Below, one piece after another: positions 34,762 to 43,404 of a DNA stretch of 64,000 bases; position 1 is the stretch's first letter; every line of letters starts with the position of its first letter. The notes beneath the pieces were generated by a model. That model was not told where the DNA came from. It was given only the letters and a program-made list of their open reading frames with translations, and ran no database searches. The stretch spans positions 124,001 to 188,000 of the forward strand of contig JBALVY010000001.1 of assembly GCA_036960375.1 (NCBI GenBank). Direction: 5' to 3'. The stretch comes from CAWVSB01 sp036960375. Its GTDB lineage: Bacteria > Pseudomonadota > Gammaproteobacteria > Pseudomonadales > CAWVSB01. The translations under genes were made by a program, and so were the position numbers.

Positions 34762-34803
34762 GGTGTTCGAAACCTCTCAATCACGAGCAGATGGCCCTGC
34801 ATT

Positions 34804-34829
34804 TGCTCAATAATAGCATTTATTGAGCA
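34804..34829. promoter_or_regulatory. Perfect inverted repeat overlapping the probable fic promoter
   Basis: TGCTCAATAA and TTATTGAGCA form a perfect 10-bp inverted repeat with a six-base spacer. On the minus strand TATTAT (34810-34815) inside the dyad is a plausible -10 for fic, with a weak -35 (TCATCT) 17 bp upstream. A further half-like TTTTGAGCA lies near 34861. This is the layout of a repressor operator. Confidence 0.6.
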
Positions 34830-34907
34830 GGTAGATGACTGTTTTCTCGAAAAAGACCTCTTTTGAGCACAAGAGAGAGAACCAAGCTTGGCCGCTACTA
34901 CTACAAC

Positions 34908-36116
34908 TTACACGACGCCTTCTTCTCCCAACTCAGATATCTGCTGGTCATCGAGCCCCAACAGGTCTTTCAATACTTCATCATTATGACTACCCACCTC
35001 TCCACCGGGCCAGGTAGTTGCCCCAGGGGTATCGCTAAGCTTGGGCATCATGGCGGGGATTTTCAGGGTTTCACCATCGATAGTGACCTGCTCAAATAGA
35101 CCTCGCGCATTGAAGTGCTCATCAGCCATCATATCTTCCACATTATAGATGGGGCCGACCGGTACCCGCACTGCCTCTAGCGCGGCAATAGCGTCCTGTG
35201 ATGTATTGCGGCCACACCACTCGGCCAACGCTTCATCAATTTCCTGCTCATGAGCGACCCTCCCTTCGTTGTCGGCCATCGCGGGGTTATCAGCCATGTC
35301 CTTGCGGCCGACAGCTTCCATCAGACGCTTAAAGATAGAATCGCCATTGCCGCCTATAACCACATACTTGTCATTACTGCAGCGATACGTATTGGTTGGG
35401 ACGATACCTGTTACCGTGGTACCGGAAGGTCCGCGCACCACACCGGCACCGGAATACTCAGGCACTACGCCTTCAAGCAAATTGAACATTGCCTCATATA
35501 ATGCAACATCAATCACCTGGCCCGGTATACCGTGTTTCTCTTTGGCAAAGAGCGCCATTACCACACCCAGAGCGGCATGAATTCCAGCGATGGTATCGCC
35601 GATACTCAGGTTGGGTCGCACTGGCGCCTGGTCAGGAAAACCGTTCACAAAACGAAAACCGCTAATACCTTCACAAACCGAGGCATAACCGGGCTTAACG
35701 GAATAGGGCCCATCCTGGCCATAACCGGAAATACGGGCATAAACCAGACCCGGGTTGGTTTTCTTGATTTCTTCTGGCCCCAGACCCCACTTTTCCATAA
35801 CACCGGGGCGAAAGTTTTCTATCAGTACATCGCACTTATCGGCCAACTCACGTACCAGCTCACGCCCACGATCAGAGCGTAAATCGATGGTCACCGATTT
35901 TTTATTGCGACCCAGACTACGCCACCAATAGGAGGTGCCATTTTTGACTTCGCGCCAACCACGAATAGGATCACCCACACCCGGAGGCTCAACTTTGATT
36001 ACCTCGGCACCAAAATACGCCAGCATTGAGCCCGCGAAAGGCCCGGCTAACAGTTGGCCCAATTCAAGTACACGTACACCGTCCAGGGGCCTGGGGCCCG
36101 CCTGGTTTGTCAACAT
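34908..36116 (-). CDS. CaiB/BaiF (family III) CoA-transferase
   Basis: A 402-residue class III CoA-transferase moving CoA between carboxylic acids. The N-terminal GVRVLELGQLLAGPFAGSMLAYFGAEVIKVE signature region includes the conserved Gly/Pro stretch; the catalytic aspartate lies in RPNLSIGDTIAG near residue 165, followed by GIHAALGVVMALF. It is normal length. The acids used cannot be deduced. It is a single gene whose 3' end faces the fic upstream region. The ~285 bp between it and the plus-strand redox cluster hold no gene and should contain divergent promoters, none of them obvious. Confidence 0.9.
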   Translation of the reverse strand: MLTNQAGPRPLDGVRVLELGQLLAGPFAGSMLAYFGAEVIKVEPPGVGDPIRGWREVKNGTSYWWRSLGRNKKSVTIDLRSDRGRELVRELADKCDVLIENFRPGVMEKWGLGPEEIKKTNPGLVYARISGYGQDGPYSVKPGYASVCEGISGFRFVNGFPDQAPVRPNLSIGDTIAGIHAALGVVMALFAKEKHGIPGQVIDVALYEAMFNLLEGVVPEYSGAGVVRGPSGTTVTGIVPTNTYRCSNDKYVVIGGNGDSIFKRLMEAVGRKDMADNPAMADNEGRVAHEQEIDEALAEWCGRNTSQDAIAALEAVRVPVGPIYNVEDMMADEHFNARGLFEQVTIDGETLKIPAMMPKLSDTPGATTWPGGEVGSHNDEVLKDLLGLDDQQISELGEEGVV

Positions 36117-36401
36117 TGCAATCTCCAGCTTTCATTTTCCATCAAGCCGACCATTTTAGCAGCTTGCGCGGCAAACCCCAGCATTGACCCGACCACCATC
36201 TGACCCTCATTGTGCAATTAACTTCCTATGTTCAAACGGTCTGCATCGCGGCCTGTCTGTTACAAGCCGGTAAGAGAACCGATATTTACCACCAGCAAGG
36301 CTAGAATAGCTCAGGTTCCGCTCCATCAGCGGCCGGGTGATGTGCAATCCCGCTCGCTGGAATGTTCCACACCACCTCAATTGTGAATGAGAAACTCTGT
36401 T

Positions 36402-37895
36402 ATGTTGACCTTAAGCCCCCTCTACGTTGCCCGAAAGTCACGTTACGTACTTGTATCAGTTCTACTGGTTCTTGGTGCCTGCAGTCGAGGGCCCTTGCCT
36501 AATCCTTTGGACGATATCCCGCTTATCGGTAAAACCGCCATCGCAAAACCCATTGTTGTCCCACCGATCCCTGCTCACCCATGGTTGGCGCCTCAGGGCG
36601 TAAACGGTATCCACGCCGATAGCTACATGAGCGACAGCTACACCTGGCCGGGCCCGCTGGCCAGGCAAGCCCAGCTGCAATCGACCAGCTTCGCTCAGCC
36701 AGTGGGTAGCTGTCCGTCTCACACTTTTGACAGCCAGGGTCGGATGATAGCCACCTGCGTCACTTTCTTTGGTATCAAACTGGCGGCCTTTGACCCCACT
36801 ACACTGGAGGTCATTGCCGAGAAATCGCTGGGCTTCCAGCTCGCCATTGGTAATAACTTCAGCGGCGGCGTGTATTTTCATCTGGATCAAGACGACCAGG
36901 TATTACTGGTCGATAGCAAATCACATATTCGAACTTATGCGCTCACCGGCAACGATAGTGATCTGAGCTGGGTAGAGACCAGCGCAATCAATATAGCGCC
37001 GGCACTGGATGCCGCAGGCCCAGGCCCCCATTCGGTTATCGATGTGATGCCCGACTGGCAAGGCAACTACTGGTTTATCACCCGCGCTGGACTGGTAGGC
37101 TACAGCCTGCGTGATGGCAGTCAACAACACGCCATCGCCCTGCAAGGCGAGGACTTCGACAATGCGCTGGCAGTGGCACAAGATGGCGTTTATGCGGTAT
37201 CTAACCACGCTATGTATCGCTTCGAGGCAGACCAAAAAAACACCGTCAACATTGGTTGGCGAGAAACCTATGACCGCGGCCCATCACCTAAGCCCGGTAC
37301 CATGGGCCACGGCTCGGGTACCACACCGACACTGATTGGCGAAGACTATGTAGCTGTCACTGATAATGCAGCAGGTCGTATTAAGCTGCTGGTTTACCGC
37401 CGCCAGCAAGACTTAGATCAACCGAGACTGGTCTGTGCCGAACCCATATTTGAAGCAGACAAAGGCACCTCGGAAAACTCGCTTGCCGTCGCCGGCAACG
37501 CCGTCATTATTGAGAACAACTATGGCTACCAGGGGCCCAAAGAAGGGCTCGAGGCTGAGCCTGGAATAAGCCGTGTGGATATCAGGCCTGATGGTTCAGG
37601 CTGCGACACGATATGGGAGAACAAAACCGTATCGTCTCCCTCGTCAGTACCCAAAATCTCGCTGGCTAACGGCCTGATCTATTTGTATACACGCATTGGC
37701 GAAGACCGCTCCGATGACAACCAGCAGTGGTCGCTCACCACACTGGATTTTACTAGCGGAGAATTGGTTTACAAAATTCCCACTGGCAGTGGCATGGACT
37801 GGAACAACCACTATGCGGCCATTACGCTGGCACCCGATGGCAGCGCCATTGTTGGCACCATTAAGGGATTAATCAGGATAAAAGACGCTCCGTAG
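36402..37895 (+). CDS. Lipoprotein with probable beta-propeller domain
   Basis: A 497-residue lipoprotein precursor (lipobox VLGAC) with mature protein rich in short beta-strand/turn repeats: FDSQGRMIATC, FDPTTLEVIAEKSLG, VMPDWQGNYWFITRAGLVGY and YAAITLAPDGSAIVGTIKG. The periodicity suggests a six- to eight-bladed propeller like those in quinoprotein or SMP-30-like proteins, but I do not recognise the family. The in-frame ATG at 36387 is an alternative start; the ATG at 36402 has GAGA upstream. It precedes three cytochrome genes on the same strand, so it may be the substrate-handling member of that module. Confidence 0.72.
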   Translation: MLTLSPLYVARKSRYVLVSVLLVLGACSRGPLPNPLDDIPLIGKTAIAKPIVVPPIPAHPWLAPQGVNGIHADSYMSDSYTWPGPLARQAQLQSTSFAQPVGSCPSHTFDSQGRMIATCVTFFGIKLAAFDPTTLEVIAEKSLGFQLAIGNNFSGGVYFHLDQDDQVLLVDSKSHIRTYALTGNDSDLSWVETSAINIAPALDAAGPGPHSVIDVMPDWQGNYWFITRAGLVGYSLRDGSQQHAIALQGEDFDNALAVAQDGVYAVSNHAMYRFEADQKNTVNIGWRETYDRGPSPKPGTMGHGSGTTPTLIGEDYVAVTDNAAGRIKLLVYRRQQDLDQPRLVCAEPIFEADKGTSENSLAVAGNAVIIENNYGYQGPKEGLEAEPGISRVDIRPDGSGCDTIWENKTVSSPSSVPKISLANGLIYLYTRIGEDRSDDNQQWSLTTLDFTSGELVYKIPTGSGMDWNNHYAAITLAPDGSAIVGTIKGLIRIKDAP

Positions 37896-38028
37896 CCTAT
37901 AGTAAATGTCTGATAAGCATGGTTTTTTCAGAATTCGTCAGGTTTATTTCAGATTCCGGAAGACAGTTTTCAAGCTTTCCGTCATTGTGCCAGGCTAACG
38001 GTGACAAAGACAATAACAGGAGCACGTG

Positions 38029-38685
38029 ATGAGATATGTAATTCCCTTAATATTTGCACTCGGCCTGGCTGCTTGTGGTGATAGCAATGACGCTACCGAC
38101 AAAACCTCCCAAACACCCAATGTCGCAGCCGCTACTGGCAGCGCTGGCCTAAGCACTTGTGTGGCATGCCATGGCGCGAATGGCGAAGGCAACAAGGGGT
38201 TAAGCGCTCCGGCCATAGCCAATCTGGAAGACTGGTATGTTGTCCGTCAGCTGACTAACTTTCGTGACGATATCCGCGGCACGGGCAGTGACCACCAAGG
38301 CGCTCAAATGAAGGCCATTGTTGCCAACCTAAGCGATCAGGATATCCAGTCCCTCGCTCAGCAAGTAGCCGACTTACCCGATGTAACATCTACCGATACA
38401 TCGGGCGGCGACCCGCTGGCCGGCAAAAACTATTATTATCACCAGTGCGGTGCCTGTCATGGCCCTGGCGCCAGGGGCAACAAAACCCTGGGTGCTCCTC
38501 GTCTGGCAGGGCTCGATGATTGGTACATCAACAGTCAACTGAATAAGTTTGCCGAAGGTATTCGCGGTAATCACGCGCAGGATCATTATGGTTCACAGAT
38601 GGTGTTTATGATGGGCAAGCTCACCCATAAAGACCAGCTGCGTGACATTACCGCTTTCTTGAGAGATCCATCGGTCGCGGAATAA
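38029..38685 (+). CDS. Dihaem cytochrome c lipoprotein (c4-like)
   Basis: A 218-residue lipoprotein (lipobox LAAC, C16) with two c-type haem sites, C44-V-A-C47-H48 and C140-G-A-C143-H144. The two halves are internally homologous (both contain LEDWYVVRQL / LDDWYINSQL and GSQM/GAQM with the methionine ligand), as in cytochrome c4. It should carry electrons at the periplasmic face of a membrane. AGGAG at six bases favours ATG 38029 over the GTG at 38026. Its stop overlaps the peroxidase-like start (TAATG). Confidence 0.9.
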   Translation: MRYVIPLIFALGLAACGDSNDATDKTSQTPNVAAATGSAGLSTCVACHGANGEGNKGLSAPAIANLEDWYVVRQLTNFRDDIRGTGSDHQGAQMKAIVANLSDQDIQSLAQQVADLPDVTSTDTSGGDPLAGKNYYYHQCGACHGPGARGNKTLGAPRLAGLDDWYINSQLNKFAEGIRGNHAQDHYGSQMVFMMGKLTHKDQLRDITAFLRDPSVAE

Positions 38686-39872
38686 TGCGAAGCGTTTTTA
38701 TCCACATTATTCTGCGCTTCGGCTTAAGCCTGGCCTTGTGGTCCGGGCTTGGCGGCGTTGTGGCGCAAGCTAGTGAATTCCAGCTAGCCGATACCTGCCC
38801 GCCGGGCTTTCTTTTGGTCGAGCCAAATCAATGTGAGCTGCGCAATCTCTACCAGCTATACCCCTCATTACAAAACTCGGGTGTTGGCGGTCTGAAATCG
38901 GGCGTACCGGATATTCGCGAAGGTTTTAGCCCGCAACAAATTGACCTCGGCCGATTGATGTTTTTTGATCCCCTGCTCTCTGCTGACAGCAGCGTATCGT
39001 GCGCCAGCTGCCACCATCCCGATATGGGCTTTAGCGATGGGCGTGACCGCAGTATAGGTATTGAGAATCAGGTGATTAATCGATCGGCGCCCAGCCTGTG
39101 GAACGTCGGTTTTTTGCGTAGGCTATTCTGGGACGGCAGAGCCTCGTCGCTGGAAGAACAGATACAGGGCCCACTTTATGATGCAAAAGAAATGGGTAAC
39201 AATCCGGCCCATCTGCTCACAAGCCTGAACAACAATACTCACTATGTCGATTTATTTCAGCAGGCCTTTGCAGGCAGTCAGGGCATATCTCTAGATCAGA
39301 TTTATACCGCACTCGCGGCCTTCGAAGCCTCTCTCATCTCGCTGAATAGCCGCTATGACCAGTACGCTCACGGCTACGCAGATGCGCTCAGCAAAAATGA
39401 AATAGAAGGGCTCAACGTATTCCGCTCTTTTGTCGCGCGCTGCTCGGAATGTCATACACCGCCACTTTTCACCAATCAGGAAATGGCTGTAATCGGTACA
39501 CCCGACACAGACGGCATGCCGTTTGATACCGGTCAGGCTGCCATTACGGGTGATGCAAGCCAGCGCGGCAGTTTTAAAGTACCCAGCATACGAAATATTG
39601 CCTTAACCGCGCCCTATATGCATTCCGGCAAATTTACCTCACTCCGTGATACGGTAGAATTCTATACCCTGGGCCGCGGCCACGCGGTGCCGGAGGGTGA
39701 AAGCCTCAATATTCACTGGCATATCTGGGAGCCCAAGCTCAGCGACCGGGAGCTCGACCAAATTGTCGAATTCCTGCAAACGCTCACCGACGAATCACTC
39801 AAGCCAATGACACCGAAAGAAGTACCCTCAGGATTAAAACCCTTCGGGATCAACCCGATAGAAGGAGCATAA
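38685..39872 (+). CDS. Dihaem cytochrome c peroxidase/MauG family protein
   Basis: A 395-residue exported protein. A signal peptide (cleavage near AQA-S, residue 29) precedes two haem-binding motifs, C106-A-S-C109-H110 and C253-S-E-C256-H257. Surrounding segments LGRLMFFDPLLSADSSVSC, APSLWNVGFLRRLFWDGRAS, IRNIALTAPYMHSGKF and the C-terminal EIVEFLQ-like end (DQIVEFLQTL) are standard for the bacterial CCP/MauG family. Family members reduce H2O2 or carry out oxidative maturation of a partner protein. The genetic link to an unusual beta-helix protein two bases downstream makes the second option attractive (inference). Confidence 0.9.
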   Translation: MRSVFIHIILRFGLSLALWSGLGGVVAQASEFQLADTCPPGFLLVEPNQCELRNLYQLYPSLQNSGVGGLKSGVPDIREGFSPQQIDLGRLMFFDPLLSADSSVSCASCHHPDMGFSDGRDRSIGIENQVINRSAPSLWNVGFLRRLFWDGRASSLEEQIQGPLYDAKEMGNNPAHLLTSLNNNTHYVDLFQQAFAGSQGISLDQIYTALAAFEASLISLNSRYDQYAHGYADALSKNEIEGLNVFRSFVARCSECHTPPLFTNQEMAVIGTPDTDGMPFDTGQAAITGDASQRGSFKVPSIRNIALTAPYMHSGKFTSLRDTVEFYTLGRGHAVPEGESLNIHWHIWEPKLSDRELDQIVEFLQTLTDESLKPMTPKEVPSGLKPFGINPIEGA

Positions 39873-39874
39873 CA

Positions 39875-41260
39875 ATGAAACTACTGAGCAAGTTAATCAC
39901 CGTCGCAGCGACGACATTCTGGCTAACCTCCAGCTGGGCCGCCACCATCAACGTCGAAGACGGACAAAGCATTCAGGATGCTGTCACCGCCGCGGCGCCC
40001 GGAGATACCATTACGGTACAGCCAGGCACCTACAAAGAAACGGTGTATATCGATAAAGACAATATCACCCTTCAAGGCGTCATTATTGAAGGTGAATGGG
40101 CCAACCTGGAAGGCGAATCGCAACGCAATGATGCGATCCTGTATTCAGGTAGCGGCATCACCATAGAGAACTTCAAAATTACCCACTACAAGGGTAATGG
40201 CATCATGGGCCAGGCGGGAAATAACTATATCATCCGCAATAACTGGGTTATTGATACCGGAGTTTATGGCATCTTTCCGGAGTTTGGTAAAAACGGCCTG
40301 ATAGAACATAACGTATTATCCGGCATAGAAGACGCGGCTATTTACGTTGGCATGTGTGACAACGTGGATGTGCGACATAATGAAGTCTTCGCCAGTGTGG
40401 CGGGTATTGAAATAGAGAATACACGCCATGCATTGGTCGAAAACAATTATGTGCATGACAATACCGGCGGAATTTTGGCTTTTGTGACCCCAGGCCTGCC
40501 AATTAAAACAACCTACGATGTGATCATCCGCGATAACTTTGTGGTAAATAATAACCTTGAAAACTTTGCCATTCCCGGCTCGATAGTCTCCTTTGTGCCA
40601 AGAGGCACTGGCATGATTATCATGGCAGCCGATGACGTAATCATTGAAAACAATATTATTACCGGCAATGACAATATTGGTATAGCCATTGCCAGTCTGG
40701 ACTTTATAGCCAGTGTCGCCAGCGATCCTGACTCGGAGCCAAATCCTGACCGAATCCAGATTTTGAATAACCTGATGTGGGACAACGGCAACAATACCCA
40801 CGGCGATGTGAAAGCACTGGCGCTGGCCACGACATTGTCAACACGCGGCCCGGATATCGGCAACATCGGTGCTGGCATCGATGGCTGTATTCTGGAAAAA
40901 GATCGTTATCGCAGCTATGGTCTGGGTGACTATACCCGCTGTGAACGCGAGTCAACTGCAGATGTCACCACATATACCTTAGCAGAGCCTGTGCCCGTCA
41001 GAGTCATTGCAGCAAGTGAAAAAGGCGAGGCCGCCTACTTCGGAATCTGTGCTGGATGTCATGCTTATAACGCCCGCATGATTGGACCACCTACCGTATC
41101 CATTCAAGCAATGTATCAAGGTCGTCCTGAGGCAATAGCAGAATATATCGCAGCTCCGATTAGACACCGGGAGGACTACCCTGAAATGCCTCCGCAAAAT
41201 TATCTGTCGGACGAAGTCCGTCTGGCGGCGGCCAAGTACATGCTTCAACTGACCAAATAA
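39875..41260 (+). CDS. Right-handed beta-helix protein fused to cytochrome c
   Basis: A 461-residue exported fusion. After a signal peptide (cleavage near WAA, residue 23) a parallel beta-helix domain spans ~25-330. It shows the pectate-lyase/NosD-like opening INVEDGQSIQDAV, then PGTYKETVYI, and many rungs such as IIRNNWVIDTGVYGIF and VIIENNIITGNDNIGI. A small monohaem cytochrome c follows at 388-461 with C392-A-G-C395-H396 and a likely axial ligand M438 (EMPPQNY). The start is two bases after the peroxidase-like stop, with GAAGGAG upstream. A strong terminator follows. The function is not known. Confidence 0.85.
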   Translation: MKLLSKLITVAATTFWLTSSWAATINVEDGQSIQDAVTAAAPGDTITVQPGTYKETVYIDKDNITLQGVIIEGEWANLEGESQRNDAILYSGSGITIENFKITHYKGNGIMGQAGNNYIIRNNWVIDTGVYGIFPEFGKNGLIEHNVLSGIEDAAIYVGMCDNVDVRHNEVFASVAGIEIENTRHALVENNYVHDNTGGILAFVTPGLPIKTTYDVIIRDNFVVNNNLENFAIPGSIVSFVPRGTGMIIMAADDVIIENNIITGNDNIGIAIASLDFIASVASDPDSEPNPDRIQILNNLMWDNGNNTHGDVKALALATTLSTRGPDIGNIGAGIDGCILEKDRYRSYGLGDYTRCERESTADVTTYTLAEPVPVRVIAASEKGEAAYFGICAGCHAYNARMIGPPTVSIQAMYQGRPEAIAEYIAAPIRHREDYPEMPPQNYLSDEVRLAAAKYMLQLTK

Positions 41261-41267
41261 TACTCCA

Positions 41268-41293
41268 GGCCCGGTTAACCGGGCCTTTTTTTT
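41268..41293 (+). terminator. Rho-independent terminator of the redox cluster
   Basis: Perfect nine-base-pair dyad GGCCCGGTT/AACCGGGCC (41268-41285) followed by eight T residues. It lies seven bases after the beta-helix/cytochrome stop. Confidence 0.92.
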
Positions 41294-41423
41294 ACCCTCT
41301 CGCAATAGACTCCTTCTCCAGTAAATTCGATCAACAGTTTCTAATCCACTCATTTTGAACTAGGCTTATCAGACATCTACAGGCCACCGGCTTTCTTGTG
41401 GCGTGTTTTCAGGACATCGAACA

Positions 41424-43352
41424 ATGCTTGATTTCAAACATTGGGTAAAGCGGCTCGCCGAACGACATAGGACGTTATTATCGGCTGAACACATCACCCA
41501 AACATCTGATCATCGACTGCGCCAGATTTTTTGGGCGACAGAAATTGCGCTTATCTGTGGCGCGTTGATTATGCTTTACGAGGGGTGGTATATCCCTGCC
41601 TCTGTTGGCGTTTGTGCTGGTATTTGTCTTACTGCCATTCCCTGGCTTATTCGACAACGGCAGGCAGAACTTGCCTCCGCCACGCTGGTATTTGTATTAG
41701 CCATCGCGATGACATTGCTAATGTGGACAGCCAAGGGACTCCATGACGAGGCCTTATTAGTCTACCCGGGCCTGCTGATCTTTGCCGCTATGACTGGCAC
41801 CCGACGAATATTTTATGCTTTATTCTGCCTCGTTATTACATCTTCCCTACTCATGGGCATTACAGCAGAAACAGGCATTGTTACTTTTAATGTACCCGAC
41901 CCGGACTTTGCCAGCGGCGTCCTTGTTTCGATAATTTTATGTGTCATTGCCTATGCAGTATGGCTACTGTCCAACGACCAGCGGCTCCTGCTAGACCGAC
42001 TTTCCCGCGAAAACGCTCGCTTCAAGCGCACTCAAGAAGCGCTGGAACACCTTGCTCACCATGACCCGTTGACCAATCTGCCGAACCGCATTCTGGCTAG
42101 AGATCGCTTTCATCAGGCATTTGCGCATTGTCAGCGCAATGGCACAGAACTGGCGATGATGTATCTGGATCTTGATCATTTTAAAACCATCAATGATACG
42201 CAGGGACACTTGGTCGGAGATCAACTGCTGCTCAAATTAGCCAGGCGTTTAGCGAAGGGCTTACGCACTTCAGATAGCGTTTGTCGTTTAGGCGGCGATG
42301 AATTTCTGATCCTGATCCAGGAAATCGCTGATGAAAACCAGGTTATTGGCTTTGCTGAAAAAATCCAGAAATTGGTCTGTGAACCGATTCAAATTGCCTC
42401 GTCTGAATTTCATGTCAGCTGCTCCATCGGCATCGTACTCGCTCCCGGCGATGGCGAAGATTTTGATACGCTATTGAAAAAATCGGATATGGCCATGTAT
42501 CAGGCCAAACAATCTGGCCGACAACGATTCACCTTTTTCGATGAGAAATTAAATCGTGAGATGCACGATCATATTCAGCTTATTGCCGACATGCGACAAG
42601 CCATTTTAAACAAGGAATTCGAGCTCTCGTATCAGCCCAGAATCAACTTAGGCAACAAAAAAATCATAGGCGCGGAAGCCTTGCTGCGCTGGCACCACCC
42701 CACGCGAGGTTTACTCTATCCCGATATCTTCATTCCTCTGGCTGAATCGTCCGGGCTTATTGTTGAAATAGGTCGCTGGGTTATGCTGCAAGCCTGCAAA
42801 GATTGCCTGCAATTACAACAGGCGGGGTTCTCCGATATTGGCGTCAGCGTCAACGTTTCCGTGCAACAATTTCGACGTGAGGGGTTTCAACACGTCGTGG
42901 CCGAGAGCCTGGATAAATCCGGACTCAGTGGTGTGTATTTGGAACTTGAGGTCACCGAGTCGCTGCTGGTCGAAGATCACGACAATTTTATGGATGTACT
43001 GGCTGACATTCGCCAACTCGATGTCGGAATTTCTGTTGACGATTTTGGCACCGGCTACTCTAATCTGGGTTTTCTCAGAAGACACAATTTTATTACTCTG
43101 AAGATTGATCGCAGCTTTATCAGCAATATGCTGGTCAATAGCAATGAGCGCACCATCGTTGATACCATATTGAATTTATCTGCGGGTCTGGGTATGACCA
43201 CGGTGGCCGAAGGGGTAGAAGACGAAGCCACTGCGCTGGCGCTGACCGCCGCAGGCTGTCAATTTGGACAAGGTTATTATTGGGCAAAACCCATGCCCTT
43301 CGATCAATACCAGAGCTATCTTAGTTCTCACCAAGATCAAATTCACCACTGA
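41424..43352 (+). CDS. Membrane-bound GGDEF-EAL protein (c-di-GMP turnover)
   Basis: A 642-residue protein with about five N-terminal membrane helices (about 35-190), a GGDEF domain (about 215-380) and an EAL domain (about 390-640). The cyclase motif RLGGDEF is intact, with the RxxD inhibitory site (RTSD) five residues before it. The phosphodiesterase motifs GAEALLRWHHP, NVSVQQF, ELEVTESLL, DDFGTGYSNL and TVAEGVED are all present, so both activities are possible. A GTG at 41403 is in frame, but CAGGACA upstream favours ATG 41424. No known sensory domain is visible. A bidirectional terminator follows. Confidence 0.93.
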   Translation: MLDFKHWVKRLAERHRTLLSAEHITQTSDHRLRQIFWATEIALICGALIMLYEGWYIPASVGVCAGICLTAIPWLIRQRQAELASATLVFVLAIAMTLLMWTAKGLHDEALLVYPGLLIFAAMTGTRRIFYALFCLVITSSLLMGITAETGIVTFNVPDPDFASGVLVSIILCVIAYAVWLLSNDQRLLLDRLSRENARFKRTQEALEHLAHHDPLTNLPNRILARDRFHQAFAHCQRNGTELAMMYLDLDHFKTINDTQGHLVGDQLLLKLARRLAKGLRTSDSVCRLGGDEFLILIQEIADENQVIGFAEKIQKLVCEPIQIASSEFHVSCSIGIVLAPGDGEDFDTLLKKSDMAMYQAKQSGRQRFTFFDEKLNREMHDHIQLIADMRQAILNKEFELSYQPRINLGNKKIIGAEALLRWHHPTRGLLYPDIFIPLAESSGLIVEIGRWVMLQACKDCLQLQQAGFSDIGVSVNVSVQQFRREGFQHVVAESLDKSGLSGVYLELEVTESLLVEDHDNFMDVLADIRQLDVGISVDDFGTGYSNLGFLRRHNFITLKIDRSFISNMLVNSNERTIVDTILNLSAGLGMTTVAEGVEDEATALALTAAGCQFGQGYYWAKPMPFDQYQSYLSSHQDQIHH

Positions 43353-43365
43353 TTTTAGCGGCACA

Positions 43366-43392
43366 AAAAAGCCGGCCACATGGCCGGCTTTT
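43366..43392. terminator. Bidirectional terminator between GGDEF-EAL and rubredoxin reductase genes
   Basis: Stem GCCGGCCA/TGGCCGGC (43371-43378 and 43381-43388) flanked by AAAAAA on the left and TTTT on the right. It therefore has a T tract on either strand, serving the two convergent genes. Confidence 0.88.
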
Positions 43393-43404
43393 GGTTCGGC
43401 AGAC

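Noticed and set aside
36117..36401. Possible regulatory RNA or promoter pair between the CaiB-type gene and the redox cluster
   Set aside because: I saw no convincing -35/-10 pair, riboswitch fold or terminator; only weak A/T-rich boxes.
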